NCBI RefSeq assembly: GCF_021789175.1
Contig: NZ_CP084560.1
Location: 2,232,001-2,296,000, forward strand
Origin: Arthrobacter sp. FW306-2-2C-D06B
GTDB taxonomy: Bacteria; Actinomycetota; Actinomycetes; Actinomycetales; Micrococcaceae
Reading direction: 5' to 3'
DNA length: 64,000 nucleotides
A program made the translations under genes and the position numbers. Positions 51,661 through 61,185 of the stretch are shown one piece after another. The notes below the pieces were generated by a model, which made no database searches, was not told the origin of the DNA, and saw nothing but the letters and a program-made list of their open reading frames with translations. The number at the start of each line of letters is the position of its first letter. Within the stretch, counting starts at the first letter, position 1.

Positions 51661-52671
51661 ATGACAAAAAGCAGCGGACGCTTGCCACGGCTTGAGGACG
51701 TGGCGGAACGGGCAGGAGTCTCGCACCAGACCGTGTCCCGGGTGATCAACGACCACCCCAACGTCAGCAAGGGCACCCGGGAGCGTGTCGAGGCGGCCAT
51801 CGCGGAGCTGGGATACCGGCGCAACACCGCTGCACGGAGCCTCGTGACCCGTCGCTCGCAGACCATCGGCGTCCTGGCGAGCGAGCTGGCGCAATACGGT
51901 CCGGCGAACACCTTGCTGGGCGTTGAACAGGCGGCGAGGGATGCCGGCTATTTCGTCAGCATCGCAGCTTTGAGGACGGTCAGCCGGGAGGCGATTCTTG
52001 ATGCGGTCCGGCATTTCCTGGACCAGTCCGTGGACGGGATCGTGGTGATGGTGCCGCACTCGGAAACCCTGCTGGCGTTGGCCGAAGTGGACCCCGGGGT
52101 TCCCGTGGTGGCCGTGGGATCGATGGGTGACGCCTCCGTCAGCGGAGCCATGGTGGACCAGAAGCGCGGCGCGGAACTGGCCGTCAGGCACCTGCTTGAT
52201 CAAGGACATCGCAGGATCGGACACGTGGCCGGACCGCAGGATTGGATCGACGGAGTGGCCAGGGCCGAAGGGTGGAGCGCGGTGTTGCGGGCCGCGGGCC
52301 TTGAGGATGATCTGCTGGTGGTGGGGGACTGGAGTGCCGGCAGCGGTTACGACATCGGCAGGAAGCTCGCCGATGAAAGGACGGCCACCGCGCTTTTTGT
52401 GGGAAATGACCAGATGGCCTTGGGCCTGCTGCGGGCCTTCAGCGAGGCCGGCGTCCGCGTGCCCGAGGACGTTTCTGTGGTGGGTTTCGATGACCAACCC
52501 GAATCCGGCTACTTCACGCCGCCGCTGACCACGGTGCGCCAGGACTTCGAAGAACTCGGGCGGCGCTGCATGGACCTCATGCTGGGCGGCATCGAGGACG
52601 GGGAAAACGTCGGCACCACCGTGGTGGAGCCCGAGCTGGTGATCCGCCGAAGTACCTCCGCACCAGCCTGA
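51661..52671 (+). CDS. LacI family transcriptional regulator (arabinose operon)
   Basis: A 336-residue LacI/GalR regulator. The helix-turn-helix and hinge read LEDVAERAGVSHQTVSRVIN (about residues 11-30), NVSKGTRERVEAAIAELGY and NTAARSLVTRRSQTIGVLAS. The periplasmic-binding-type sensor domain follows and ends ELVIRRSTSAPA. It sits 121 bases upstream of araB, and a near-ideal lac-type operator lies in that gap, so it is the probable arabinose repressor. The ribosome site before the ATG is weak (AGAATAG). Confidence 0.9.
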   Translation: MTKSSGRLPRLEDVAERAGVSHQTVSRVINDHPNVSKGTRERVEAAIAELGYRRNTAARSLVTRRSQTIGVLASELAQYGPANTLLGVEQAARDAGYFVSIAALRTVSREAILDAVRHFLDQSVDGIVVMVPHSETLLALAEVDPGVPVVAVGSMGDASVSGAMVDQKRGAELAVRHLLDQGHRRIGHVAGPQDWIDGVARAEGWSAVLRAAGLEDDLLVVGDWSAGSGYDIGRKLADERTATALFVGNDQMALGLLRAFSEAGVRVPEDVSVVGFDDQPESGYFTPPLTTVRQDFEELGRRCMDLMLGGIEDGENVGTTVVEPELVIRRSTSAPA

Positions 52672-52728
52672 GCACACTTTGATTCACGCGGGCCAGCCGG
52701 CCCTTGACGCACCACACCTTGACGCATG

Positions 52729-52748
52729 AATTGTTAGCGCTCACAATT
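52729..52748 (+). promoter_or_regulatory. lac-type operator in front of araB
   Basis: AATTGTTAGCGCTCACAATT differs at one position from the ideal symmetric lac operator (G at position 7). Candidate promoter elements overlap it: TTGACG at 52704-52709 and TGAATT at 52727-52732 are 17 bases apart, so a bound repressor would cover the -10. It lies 45 bases before the araB start and is the expected target of the adjacent LacI protein. Confidence 0.85.
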
Positions 52749-52792
52749 GATTCAATCCGCAAGGCTGCGGACCGGCTATTGGAGGACTTTTC

Positions 52793-54517
52793 ATGGGCGT
52801 CACAGCGGACGGCAAGGATCATTACGTCATCGGCGTGGACTACGGCACGCTTTCCGGCAGGGCCGTCGTGGTGCGGGTCAGGGACGGCAAGGTAATGGGA
52901 AGCGGCGTCTTCGACTATCCGCACGCGGTCATCACGGAGGCCCTGCCGGCAGATCTGGCGGACGTACCTGATGGAACAGCCACACGGCTTCCGGGGGAAT
53001 GGGCACTTCAGGTGCCCCAGGACTACCGGGACGTGTTGCGTCACGCGGTCCCCGCCGCGGTGCGCGACGCCGGGATCGACCCTGCCGCCGTCGTCGGAAT
53101 CGCCACCGACTTCACGGCCTGCACCATGGTGCCGGTCACGGCAGAGGGAACCCCGCTCAATGAGCTGGACGGGTTCGCCGACCGGCCGCACGCCTATGTG
53201 AAACTGTGGCGCCATCACGCGGCCCAGGGCCAGGCGGACCGCATCAACGCCCTGGCCGCCGCCCGGGGCGAGGCGTGGCTGCCGCGCTATGGCGGGCTGA
53301 TTTCCTCGGAGTGGGAGTTCGCCAAGGGCCTGCAGCTCCTGGAGGAGGACCCGGAAGCGTACGCGCAGATGGACCATTGGGTGGAGGCTGCGGACTGGAT
53401 CGTCTGGCAGCTGTGCGGAAACTATGTGCGGAACGCCTGCACGGCCGGGTACAAGGGCATCTACCAGGACGGCGCCTACCCGTCCGGGGAGTTCCTGGGC
53501 GCCCTGAACCCTGGCTTCCGGGACTTCGTGGGCAGCAAGCTGGCCCACACGATCGGCCGGCTGGGCGATGCCGGCGGTTACCTGACGGCCGAAGCGGCCG
53601 CGTGGACCGGGCTGCCGGAGGGCATCGCCGTCGCGGTCGGGAATGTGGACGCGCACGTGACCGCCCCGGCGGCCAGGGCCGTGGAACCGGGACAGCTCGT
53701 CGCGATCATGGGCACCTCTACCTGCCACGTCATGAACGCCGAGGTCCTGCGCGAAGTGCCGGGCATGTGCGGCGTGGTCGACGGCGGGATCGTGGACGGG
53801 CTCTGGGGCTACGAAGCCGGCCAGTCCGGGGTCGGCGATATTTTCGGCTGGTTCACCCGGTACGGCGTCCCGCCCGAATACCACGAGGCCGCCGAAGAAC
53901 AGGGCATGGGCATCCACGAATACCTCACCGAACTCGCCTCCACCCATAAGATCGGCGAACACGGACTCATCGCCCTGGACTGGCACTCGGGCAACCGCTC
54001 CGTCCTAGTGGACCACGAACTCTCCGGCGTGATCGTCGGCCAGACCCTCGCCACGAAACCCGAGGACATCTACCGGGCGCTCCTGGAGGCCACGGCCTTC
54101 GGCACCCGCACCATCGTGGATGCCTTCCGCGACTCCGGAGTCCCGGTGAAGGAATTCATCGTCGCCGGGGGACTGTTGAAGAACACGCTGCTGATGCAGA
54201 TCTACGCCGACATCACCGGCCTGCAGCTCTCCACGATCGGCTCCGCCCAGGGCCCGGCGCTGGGTTCTGCCATCCACGCCGCCGTCGCCGCGGGGGAGTA
54301 CCCGGACATCCGGGCCGCCGCGGCCGCCATGGGATCCGAACCCGGCGCCGTCTACACGCCGATCCCGGAAAACGTCGCCGCCTACGAGGAACTCTTCCAC
54401 GAATACCGGACCCTGCACGATTACTTCGGCAGGGGAGCGAACGAGGTCATGCATCGGCTCAAAAAGATCCAGCGGAACGCCGGCAAAACACTGCTTGCCG
54501 TTGGCGCATCCGCATGA
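52793..54517 (+). CDS. araB: Ribulokinase AraB
   Basis: A 574-residue FGGY-family kinase. It has the N-terminal phosphate motif IGVDYGTLSGRAVVV (about residues 13-27), GIATDFTACTM (about 102), the long family loop LDGFADRPHAYVKLWRHHA (substrate recognition in AraB) and the C-terminal ATP motif EFIVAGGLLKNTLLMQIYAD (about 458). It phosphorylates L-ribulose to L-ribulose 5-phosphate. The ATG has GGAGG six bases upstream. araD overlaps its stop by four bases. Complete and of normal length. Confidence 0.97.
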   Translation: MGVTADGKDHYVIGVDYGTLSGRAVVVRVRDGKVMGSGVFDYPHAVITEALPADLADVPDGTATRLPGEWALQVPQDYRDVLRHAVPAAVRDAGIDPAAVVGIATDFTACTMVPVTAEGTPLNELDGFADRPHAYVKLWRHHAAQGQADRINALAAARGEAWLPRYGGLISSEWEFAKGLQLLEEDPEAYAQMDHWVEAADWIVWQLCGNYVRNACTAGYKGIYQDGAYPSGEFLGALNPGFRDFVGSKLAHTIGRLGDAGGYLTAEAAAWTGLPEGIAVAVGNVDAHVTAPAARAVEPGQLVAIMGTSTCHVMNAEVLREVPGMCGVVDGGIVDGLWGYEAGQSGVGDIFGWFTRYGVPPEYHEAAEEQGMGIHEYLTELASTHKIGEHGLIALDWHSGNRSVLVDHELSGVIVGQTLATKPEDIYRALLEATAFGTRTIVDAFRDSGVPVKEFIVAGGLLKNTLLMQIYADITGLQLSTIGSAQGPALGSAIHAAVAAGEYPDIRAAAAAMGSEPGAVYTPIPENVAAYEELFHEYRTLHDYFGRGANEVMHRLKKIQRNAGKTLLAVGASA

Positions 54518-55206
54518 GCGCCCTGCTGGAGACGATTTCCCGGATCCGGGCCGAGGTCTGCGCGCTGCACGCCGAACTGACACGGTACGAGCTCGTCGTG
54601 TGGACGGCAGGAAATGTCTCCGCACGCGTCCCCGGCCATGAGCTGATGGTGATCAAACCGTCGGGGGTTTCCTACGATGCGCTGACGCCCGGGTCCATGG
54701 TGGTCGCCGACCTGCACGGGGTTCCCGTAGCGGGCGATAGCGACGGTGAGTGGGGCAACCCGGAACTGTCGCCGTCGTCGGACACTGCCGCGCACGCCTA
54801 CGTGTACCGGAACATGCCCGACGTCGGCGGAGTCGTCCACACCCATTCCACCTACGCCACGGCCTGGGCCGCGCGCGGGGAGGCGATCCCGTGCGTGCTG
54901 ACCATGATGGGGGACGAATTCGGCGGCACGATTCCGGTGGGCCCGTTCGCGCTGATCGGGGACGATTCGATCGGCCGGGGGATCGTTGACACGCTCCGGG
55001 CCTCCCATTCCCCGGCGGTCCTGATGCAGAACCACGGCCCGTTCACCATCGGCAAGGATGCCCGCGCCGCGGTGAAGGCGGCCGTGATGTGCGAGGAAGT
55101 GGCCCGCACGGTCCACATTTCGCGGCAGCTCGGCGAACCGCTGCCCATCGACACAGCCCGGATCGAGTCCCTCTACGATCGCTACCAGAACGTCTACGGC
55201 CGCTAA
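54514..55206 (+). CDS. araD: L-ribulose-5-phosphate 4-epimerase AraD
   Basis: A 230-residue class II aldolase/epimerase. Substrate-phosphate residues lie in [20 protein letters not shown] (about 30-50), the zinc His pair in [16 protein letters not shown] (about 109-124), the third zinc His in [11 protein letters not shown] (about 175). It converts L-ribulose 5-phosphate to D-xylulose 5-phosphate. The ATG overlaps the araB stop (ATGA), so it is translated by coupling. Complete. Confidence 0.97.
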   Translation: MSALLETISRIRAEVCALHAELTRYELVVWTAGNVSARVPGHELMVIKPSGVSYDALTPGSMVVADLHGVPVAGDSDGEWGNPELSPSSDTAAHAYVYRNMPDVGGVVHTHSTYATAWAARGEAIPCVLTMMGDEFGGTIPVGPFALIGDDSIGRGIVDTLRASHSPAVLMQNHGPFTIGKDARAAVKAAVMCEEVARTVHISRQLGEPLPIDTARIESLYDRYQNVYGR

Positions 55207-55240
55207 ACAGGCCCCCCACGAACTTTTCCAGGAGAATCCC

Positions 55241-56761
55241 ATGCCACATGCCCACACCACTTCCCTCGAACCCTACGAAGTCTGGTTCCTGACCGGCAGC
55301 CAGCACCTCTACGGTGAGGACGTCCTGAAGCAGGTCGCCGCGCAGTCCCAGGAGATCGCCGCCGCGCTGAACGCTTCCTCCGATGTGCCGGTCAAGCTCG
55401 TCTGGAAGCCGGTGCTGACCGACTCCGACGCCATCCGCCGCACCGCGCTCGAAGCCAACTCCGACGACGCCGTGATCGGCGTGACCGCCTGGATGCACAC
55501 CTTCTCGCCCGCCAAAATGTGGATCCAGGGCCTTGACCTGCTGCGCAAGCCCCTGCTGCACCTGCACACCCAGGCCAACGTGGAACTGCCCTGGGCGGAC
55601 ATCGACTTCGATTTCATGAACCTGAACCAGGCAGCCCACGGCGACCGTGAATTCGGCTACATCCAGTCCCGCCTCGGCGTGCCGCGGAAGACCGTCGTCG
55701 GGCATGTCTCCAATCCGGAAGTCACACGCCAGGTGGGCGCCTGGCAGCGCGCCGCGGCCGGCTGGGCCGCCGTGCGCACTCTGAAGCTCACCCGTTTCGG
55801 GGACAACATGCGCAACGTCGCCGTGACCGAAGGGGATAAAACCGAAGCCGAACTGCGCTTCGGCGTCTCGGTCAACACCTGGTCCGTGAACGAACTCGCT
55901 GACGCCGTGCACGGCGCGCCGGAGTCCGACGTCGACGCCCTCGTCGCCGAGTACGAGCGCCTCTACGAGGTCGCACCCGAACTGCGCGCCGGCGGTGCCC
56001 GGCACGACTCCTTGCGCTACAGCGCCCGGATCGAACTCGGTCTGCGGTCCTTCCTTGAAGCCAACGGCTCCGCGGCCTTCACCACCTCCTTCGAGGACCT
56101 GGGCGAACTGCGCCAGCTCCCGGGCATGGCAGTGCAGCGGCTCATGGCCGACGGCTACGGCTTCGGCGCCGAGGGCGACTGGAAGACCGCCATCCTGGTC
56201 CGGGCCGCGAAGGTCATGGGCGCCGGACTTCCCGGCGGCGCCTCCCTCATGGAGGACTACACCTACCACCTGACCCCGGGGCAGGAGAAGATCCTCGGCG
56301 CGCACATGCTCGAAGTCTGCCCCTCCCTGACCGCGGCCAAGCCGCGCGTGGAGATCCACCCGCTGGGCATCGGCGGCAAGGAAGACCCCGTCCGCATGGT
56401 CTTCGACGCCGATGCCGGCCCCGGAGTCGTCGTCGCGCTCTCGGACATGCGCGACCGCTTCCGCCTCGTCGCGAACGCCGTCGACGTCGTCGACCTCCCC
56501 GAACCGCTGCCCAACCTCCCCGTCGCCCGGGCGCTCTGGTCACCCAAGCCCGACTTCGCGACCTCCGCCGCCGCCTGGCTCACCGCAGGGGCCGCGCACC
56601 ACACCGTGCTCTCCACGCAGGTGGGCATGGACGTGTTCGAAGACTTCGCCGAGATCGCCCGGACCGAACTGCTCACCATTGACGAAGGCACCACGATCAA
56701 GGCGTTCAAGAAGGAGCTGGCCTGGAACGCCGCCTACTACAAACTCGCCGGCGGGCTGTGA
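55241..56761 (+). CDS. araA: L-arabinose isomerase AraA
   Basis: A 506-residue isomerase with the family opening [35 protein letters not shown] (about 86-100), [17 protein letters not shown] (about 125) and [20 protein letters not shown] (about 340) carrying metal ligands. It converts L-arabinose to L-ribulose with Mn2+. The ATG has AGGAG six bases upstream and lies 34 bases after araD. Gene order araB-araD-araA is the common actinobacterial arrangement. Confidence 0.97.
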   Translation: MPHAHTTSLEPYEVWFLTGSQHLYGEDVLKQVAAQSQEIAAALNASSDVPVKLVWKPVLTDSDAIRRTALEANSDDAVIGVTAWMHTFSPAKMWIQGLDLLRKPLLHLHTQANVELPWADIDFDFMNLNQAAHGDREFGYIQSRLGVPRKTVVGHVSNPEVTRQVGAWQRAAAGWAAVRTLKLTRFGDNMRNVAVTEGDKTEAELRFGVSVNTWSVNELADAVHGAPESDVDALVAEYERLYEVAPELRAGGARHDSLRYSARIELGLRSFLEANGSAAFTTSFEDLGELRQLPGMAVQRLMADGYGFGAEGDWKTAILVRAAKVMGAGLPGGASLMEDYTYHLTPGQEKILGAHMLEVCPSLTAAKPRVEIHPLGIGGKEDPVRMVFDADAGPGVVVALSDMRDRFRLVANAVDVVDLPEPLPNLPVARALWSPKPDFATSAAAWLTAGAAHHTVLSTQVGMDVFEDFAEIARTELLTIDEGTTIKAFKKELAWNAAYYKLAGGL

Positions 56762-56948
56762 ACGGCCAGGAATTCCGGCTGGCCTCAGGGGATCATCGCC
56801 GCGCCTTCAAGCCTGAGTATCTAGTTGACAAGGGCAACTGCCGCCCTTAAGTTTCTGTGTATTCAGGTAGGTTCCTCGTTTTGGATCACATTGTTAGCTG
56901 TAGCTATGGAAACGCAGCCGGTGAGCTGCCAAGGCACAGGGGGCAACG
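56762..56948. promoter_or_regulatory. araA downstream region: hairpin and candidate promoter
   Basis: AAGGGC (56830-56835) pairs with GCCCTT (56843-56848) and is followed by AAGTTTCTGTGT, a possible araBDA terminator. The same stretch reads TTGACA (56825-56830), 17 bases, TAAGTT (56848-56853), a possible promoter for the next gene. Confidence 0.4.
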
Positions 56949-57335
56949 ATGACGAAAGTACCGCTGGATAATTTCCTCAACGAGTGCGTCTCCCGGAATT
57001 CCGGAGAGGACGGCCTCAGCTTCGAAGAACTGTATGGCCTGTACATCAGTTGGTGCGGGCTTACGGCTTCGGAACCCGTGAGAGCCAGGACGTTTAGGGC
57101 CAGCCTTCGGGCGGCCGGCATCACCCCCGGACGCCGCGGAGAACTGTGCGAGGATCTGGTGATGATAGGCCCGGCGGCGTGCGACTACATTGTCCACAGC
57201 GTGCTCCCGCTCGCTGCGTTGGACGCGCGATTGGGTGGCTGGCCTCGGCTCAAGACTTGGCCCGCAGGGCGTCGGAAGCTACCAGTCGCCGGGCGGGCAC
57301 CCGGCGAAGACCGCGACTCGGCTCCGGCTGCCTAA
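56949..57335 (+). CDS. Hypothetical protein, primase C-terminal wing-helix-like
   Basis: A 128-residue protein. Residues ~5-65 (FLNECVSRNSGEDGLSFEEL, YGLYISWCGLTASEP, RARTFRASLRAAGITPGRR) resemble the winged-helix that ends phage and plasmid P4/D5-type primases. Here it is a stand-alone gene without helicase or primase. The C-terminal ~45 residues are Arg/Pro-rich and may be disordered. The ATG has GGGGGCAACG upstream, a weak ribosome site. It could be a residue of a mobile element or a small DNA-binding regulator. No mobile-element genes were seen nearby. Confidence 0.6.
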   Translation: MTKVPLDNFLNECVSRNSGEDGLSFEELYGLYISWCGLTASEPVRARTFRASLRAAGITPGRRGELCEDLVMIGPAACDYIVHSVLPLAALDARLGGWPRLKTWPAGRRKLPVAGRAPGEDRDSAPAA

Positions 57336-57344
57336 GCGGGTCGT

Positions 57345-57539
57345 TTATTCGTGGAACTTCTCCCGAGCCTCGCGCTGTTGCCGCTCCAGCTTGGCTTCCG
57401 CCTCGGTCCGCCGCTGACCGACGATGCGCATCTGGTGAGTGGTCGGGTGTTCGTATTCCTCCACGAAAGTGCCCTTTTCCCTGGGAAGGCTATGGCCGGC
57501 AGCCTCGGACACGAGCTTTTGGTCGTCGTTTTCGCTCAT
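57345..57539 (-). CDS. Small hypothetical protein
   Basis: A 64-residue, highly charged helical protein, MSENDDQKLVSEAAGHSLPR at the start and EAEAKLERQQREAREKFHE at the end. No ribosome site precedes the ATG; a TTG 33 bases further upstream is an alternative start. It lies convergent with the preceding gene and behind the terminator of the GH51 operon. No family is recognised. Confidence 0.5.
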   Translation of the reverse strand: MSENDDQKLVSEAAGHSLPREKGTFVEEYEHPTTHQMRIVGQRRTEAEAKLERQQREAREKFHE

Positions 57540-57605
57540 ATCAAAATCGTCCCACCGGGCGGCTGTCTCCAAAAGAGGTTCAGTCCGCGATGCTGCACAA
57601 TAGGC

Positions 57606-57637
57606 GCGACATCCCGGTCTTCGGACCGGGATGTCGC
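57606..57637 (-). terminator. Strong terminator hairpin of the GH51/ABC operon
   Basis: GCGACATCCCGGTC (57606-57619) pairs over all 14 positions with GACCGGGATGTCGC (57624-57637) around a TTCG loop, an unusually stable structure. It lies 25 bases beyond the GH51 stop and also in front of the small minus-strand gene. Confidence 0.85.
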
Positions 57638-57662
57638 TTGGAACGTGACCGATCCAGCAAAG

Positions 57663-59174
57663 TCAGCCGAGGTTCAACGCCGTCCAGGAGACGGGAGGCA
57701 GGGTGATTTCGACGACGCCGTTCCGCACCACGGCGCTCTTGTTCGGCTGCAAGCCCACGCGGTCCTGGTCCTCGAGCGTGTTCTTCGCGTAGACGTCCGC
57801 GTCTGAAAGCGTCTGGGCATCAACGACGATGACGCCGTCAAGCGCCGTCAGGTCGACGGTGACCGTCACTTCTTCAGTCCGTGATCGGTTGACCAGGAAG
57901 ACGCCGGTTGTTGCTGAGTCCGCGTCGTAGGTCGCGACGGCGTCGATGAGCGGGACGGTGCCGTAGGCCTCCGTGCTGTACGTGTCCGCTTCCAACCTCA
58001 CATCCAGGGCGACTCCCTTGGCCAGCTTGGATGTCAATGCGAACGGGAAGAAGGTGGTCTGCTTCCACGCCGGCCCCCCGGGTTCGGTCATGATGGGAGC
58101 GATCACGTTGACCAGCTGCGCGAGGGAGGCGGAGGTGACACGGTCGGCGTGCTTGAGCAATGAGATCAGCAGGTTGCCGAAGACGACGGCGTCGGCCACG
58201 GAATACGCGTCCTCAAGCAGCCGTGGCGCCTTGGGCCAGTTGTCCAGCCCTTCGATTATGTCGACGTTATGGAACCGTTCGAGGTACCACACATTCCATT
58301 CATCGAACGAAATGTTGATGGTTTTGGCGCTCCCGTTGACAGCCTTGACGTGGTCCGCTGTTGCCACAACGGATTCAATGAAGTGGTCCATGTCGGTTGC
58401 GGAGGCAAGGAACGAGTCCAGGTCGCCGTTCTTTTCCTCGTAGTAGGCGTGGCACGAGATGTAGTCGACGTCCTCGTAGGAGTGAGTGAGTACTACGCGC
58501 TCCCATTCTCCGAAGGTGGGCATATGGGCGCTGGATGAGCCACAGACCACGAGTTCAAGGGAAGGATCCAGCTGACGCATTGCCTTCGCGGTCTGCGATG
58601 CGATTTTGCCGTAGTCCTCAGCGGAGCGATGGCCCAACTGCCACGGCCCGTCCATTTCATTGCCCAGGCACCACATTTTGACGCCGAAAGGCTCCACCCG
58701 GCCATGAGCGGCCCGGCGGTCCGACAGCTCCGTCCCGGAGCGGATGTTGGAGTACTCCAACAAGTCCAAAGCTTCCAGCGTGCCCCGGGTGCCGAGGTTA
58801 ACGGCCAGCATGAGTTCGCTGCCCACCTTCTCCAGCCATGTGCTGAACTCGTGCATGCCGATCTCGTTGGTCTCGGTGGAGTGCCAAGCGAGGTCGAGGC
58901 GGCGGGGGCGGTGTTCCTTGGGTCCAACACTGTCCTCCCAGCGGAACCCGGAGACGAAGTTGCCGCCCGGGTAGCGGATGGTGGAGACACCAAGCTCCTT
59001 GACGAGCTCAATCACGTCAGTGCGGAAACCGTCCGCGTCGGCGTCGGGGTGAGCGGGTTCGTAGATGCCGTCGTAGACACAGCGCCCAAGGTGTTCAACA
59101 AACGAACCGAAGAGGCGGGGATTGACAGTGCCCACTGCGAATTGTGGGTCGATCGTAAGGCGTGCGGAAACCAT
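57663..59174 (-). CDS. GH51 alpha-L-arabinofuranosidase
   Basis: A 503-residue GH51 enzyme. The acid/base Glu lies in WCLGNEMDGPWQLG (about residue 174) and the nucleophile Glu in ISFDEWNVWY (about 294). The N-terminus NPRLFGSFVEHLGRCVYDGI and STIRYPGGNFVSGF are family-typical. No signal peptide, so it works in the cytoplasm on imported arabino-oligosaccharides and feeds L-arabinose to AraA. It is the last gene of the LacI-linked importer operon, 50 bases after the second permease. Confidence 0.95.
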   Translation of the reverse strand: MVSARLTIDPQFAVGTVNPRLFGSFVEHLGRCVYDGIYEPAHPDADADGFRTDVIELVKELGVSTIRYPGGNFVSGFRWEDSVGPKEHRPRRLDLAWHSTETNEIGMHEFSTWLEKVGSELMLAVNLGTRGTLEALDLLEYSNIRSGTELSDRRAAHGRVEPFGVKMWCLGNEMDGPWQLGHRSAEDYGKIASQTAKAMRQLDPSLELVVCGSSSAHMPTFGEWERVVLTHSYEDVDYISCHAYYEEKNGDLDSFLASATDMDHFIESVVATADHVKAVNGSAKTINISFDEWNVWYLERFHNVDIIEGLDNWPKAPRLLEDAYSVADAVVFGNLLISLLKHADRVTSASLAQLVNVIAPIMTEPGGPAWKQTTFFPFALTSKLAKGVALDVRLEADTYSTEAYGTVPLIDAVATYDADSATTGVFLVNRSRTEEVTVTVDLTALDGVIVVDAQTLSDADVYAKNTLEDQDRVGLQPNKSAVVRNGVVEITLPPVSWTALNLG

Positions 59175-59224
59175 GGTCTGCTTTCAGTGAGAAGTAGCGG
59201 GAAGAGAAGGGGTGCTTTGAATGC

Positions 59225-60124
59225 CTATTTGAGGCTGCCGAGGGACAGGCCGCCCTGCCAGTACTTCTGCAGGGTGAGGAATGCCACCACGAGGGGAATG
59301 ATGGAAATGAACGAACCGACCACAATCAGGCTCCAGAGCGAGTGGCCACCCCCGTTGTTGGACGAAGCCAGCTGCTCCCAGAGGCCTATGCCCACCGTGA
59401 GTGGATAGAGCCTCTCCGTGGACAACATGGCCAAGGGCAGGAAGTAGTTGTTCCAAGTCCCGACGACGGAAAGCAACAGGACAGTCACGAGCGCTGGCCG
59501 AAGCAAGGGCAAGGAGACCTGGAAAAAGGTGCGTAGTTCACCGGCTCCGTCCACCCTGGCAGCGTCGAGCAACTCATCAGGCACGGCTTCTGCGGTGTAA
59601 ACCCTCATCAGGTAGACGCCGAAGGGGCTTAGCAAGGACGGCAGGATGACAGCCCACACGGTATCGGTCAGCTTGAGGTTGGACATCAGGATGAATGTCG
59701 GGATGACCAGCGCCGTCATGGGGACCATCACGGCACCAAGCAGCAACGCGAACGTAAGGTTCCGGCCCCGGAACTTGTACTTGGCGAAGCCGTAACCGGC
59801 CAGGACCGAGATTGCCGTCGCTCCCAAACCGCCGCTGACCGCGTAGAGCAGCGAATTGCCGAGCCACTGCGCATACTCCCCGCCGTTGTAGGCGAAAAGC
59901 TCCTGGATGTTTGCGATCAGGTTGAAATTCTTGTCGAACCACATGGCGCCGGAAGAGCCGGCGAAAAGTCCTTGGGCGTCTTTCGTGCTGGCAACGAACA
60001 GCCACCAAATAGGAGCCAGGAAATACAGGACCAGGACGCCCAGAAAGACATGAGCCGCCACGTTGCGGCGACGCGGCCGCGACAACCGGGTTGTAGCCGG
60101 GAGATGTGTTGTTAGTGCGCTCAT
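59225..60124 (-). CDS. Carbohydrate ABC transporter permease (MalG/AraQ type)
   Basis: A 299-residue inner-membrane permease with about six segments and the cytoplasmic EAA loop near EAVPDELLDAARVDGAGEL (about residues 182-200), characteristic of CUT1 MalG-like proteins. Its ATG overlaps the upstream permease stop by four bases. Works with the upstream permease and the binding lipoprotein. No ATPase gene lies in the operon, so a shared MsiK-type ATPase encoded elsewhere is likely. Confidence 0.93.
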   Translation of the reverse strand: MSALTTHLPATTRLSRPRRRNVAAHVFLGVLVLYFLAPIWWLFVASTKDAQGLFAGSSGAMWFDKNFNLIANIQELFAYNGGEYAQWLGNSLLYAVSGGLGATAISVLAGYGFAKYKFRGRNLTFALLLGAVMVPMTALVIPTFILMSNLKLTDTVWAVILPSLLSPFGVYLMRVYTAEAVPDELLDAARVDGAGELRTFFQVSLPLLRPALVTVLLLSVVGTWNNYFLPLAMLSTERLYPLTVGIGLWEQLASSNNGGGHSLWSLIVVGSFISIIPLVVAFLTLQKYWQGGLSLGSLK

Positions 60125-61107
60125 GAGAGATTGCTCCCTTTCTTGCGGGTCGCGAACATGAAGACATACACCGCGATGAAAACGACGATGCCGAGGGAGA
60201 AGGATATGGCCGACGCGTAGTTGAACTGGGCATATCCGAAGGCCAGGTTGAACGCGTAGATGTTCGGGGTGAAATCCGGGGTGATGCTGCCGTTCGCTAC
60301 CGGCCCGAGGATTTGCGGCTCGGAGAAGAACTGCAGCGTCCCGATCAGCGCAAAGATAAGAATGAGCACCAGTGCCGAAGAGACGAGCGGTATTTTGATG
60401 CGAAAAGCAACCTGCCTTTCGGAGGCGCCATCAATCTTGGCGGCCTCGTAGAGCGTCGGATCAATTCCCTGCAATGCCGCGTAAATGATGATCATGTAAT
60501 AGCCGGCCCATTGCCACGTCACAACGTTGAGCAGGCCATAGAAGACGTTGTCCTGGCTGAGCAGGAAAGGCGCCGACGCGTGGAACAAGGAGAAAAGCTG
60601 CTCAAGCGGGCCGAATGTCGGACTGTAGAGAAACCCCCACATCAGGGCGCCGATGACTGCGGGCACTGCGTACGGCATGAAAATCATCAGCCGGGAGAAC
60701 CTGGCGAGCCGGGTGGTGAGGTGGTCGAGCACGAGCGCGGCCGCCAGGGAGACGGCCATTTGGACCGGGATAAGGACCAAGGAAAAGCGCACCACGAACC
60801 AGACGCCCTTGATGAACTGTGGATCCGAGAAAGCGTGGAGATAGTTCTCCAAACCGCTGAACCGCGTACCTGTCGCAAGGCCCTTGGTGAACAGGCTGAG
60901 GTAGAGGGCGTAAGCAAGCGGAGCCAGAAGGAACGCCACGAAAACCACGCCGAATGGCGCGATGAAGAGCCATCCGGTCCGGGCGCGCCGTGCATTCACC
61001 TTGTCGCTGTGGGAGCGTGTTCTGTGTTCGGGAGTGGGCGGGGTATTCACCGTGGCCGGCGTCGAAGTGTGTGGCAACGACGTCACCGTTGACCCGTGAA
61101 CTGCCAT
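60121..61107 (-). CDS. Carbohydrate ABC transporter permease (MalF/AraP type)
   Basis: A 328-residue permease with a ~45-residue Thr/Pro-rich cytoplasmic N-terminus, six membrane segments and the EAA loop at DPTLYEAAKIDGASERQVAF (about residues 213-232), typical of CUT1 MalF-like subunits. It follows the binding-protein gene after 78 bases that contain a hairpin, and overlaps the second permease. Confidence 0.93.
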   Translation of the reverse strand: MAVHGSTVTSLPHTSTPATVNTPPTPEHRTRSHSDKVNARRARTGWLFIAPFGVVFVAFLLAPLAYALYLSLFTKGLATGTRFSGLENYLHAFSDPQFIKGVWFVVRFSLVLIPVQMAVSLAAALVLDHLTTRLARFSRLMIFMPYAVPAVIGALMWGFLYSPTFGPLEQLFSLFHASAPFLLSQDNVFYGLLNVVTWQWAGYYMIIIYAALQGIDPTLYEAAKIDGASERQVAFRIKIPLVSSALVLILIFALIGTLQFFSEPQILGPVANGSITPDFTPNIYAFNLAFGYAQFNYASAISFSLGIVVFIAVYVFMFATRKKGSNLS

Positions 61108-61150
61108 GAGCTGTCCTGCAACTTTCTCTCGATCGATTCCGTCCCGCCCA

Positions 61151-61168
61151 CCCGGCCGCGGGGCCGGG
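61151..61168 (-). promoter_or_regulatory. Hairpin between binding-protein and permease genes
   Basis: CCCGGCC (61151-61157) pairs with GGCCGGG (61162-61168) around GCGG, with further flanking GC pairing. Such hairpins after binding-protein genes usually stabilise the upstream message or partly stop transcription, giving more binding protein than permease. Confidence 0.5.
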
Positions 61169-61185
61169 CGGAACGGCAGGAGTTG

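Noticed and set aside
52577..53986. 469-codon minus-strand frame opposite the end of lacI and araB
   Set aside because: Runs antisense over araB, which has full FGGY kinase motifs; the translation has no recognisable domain.
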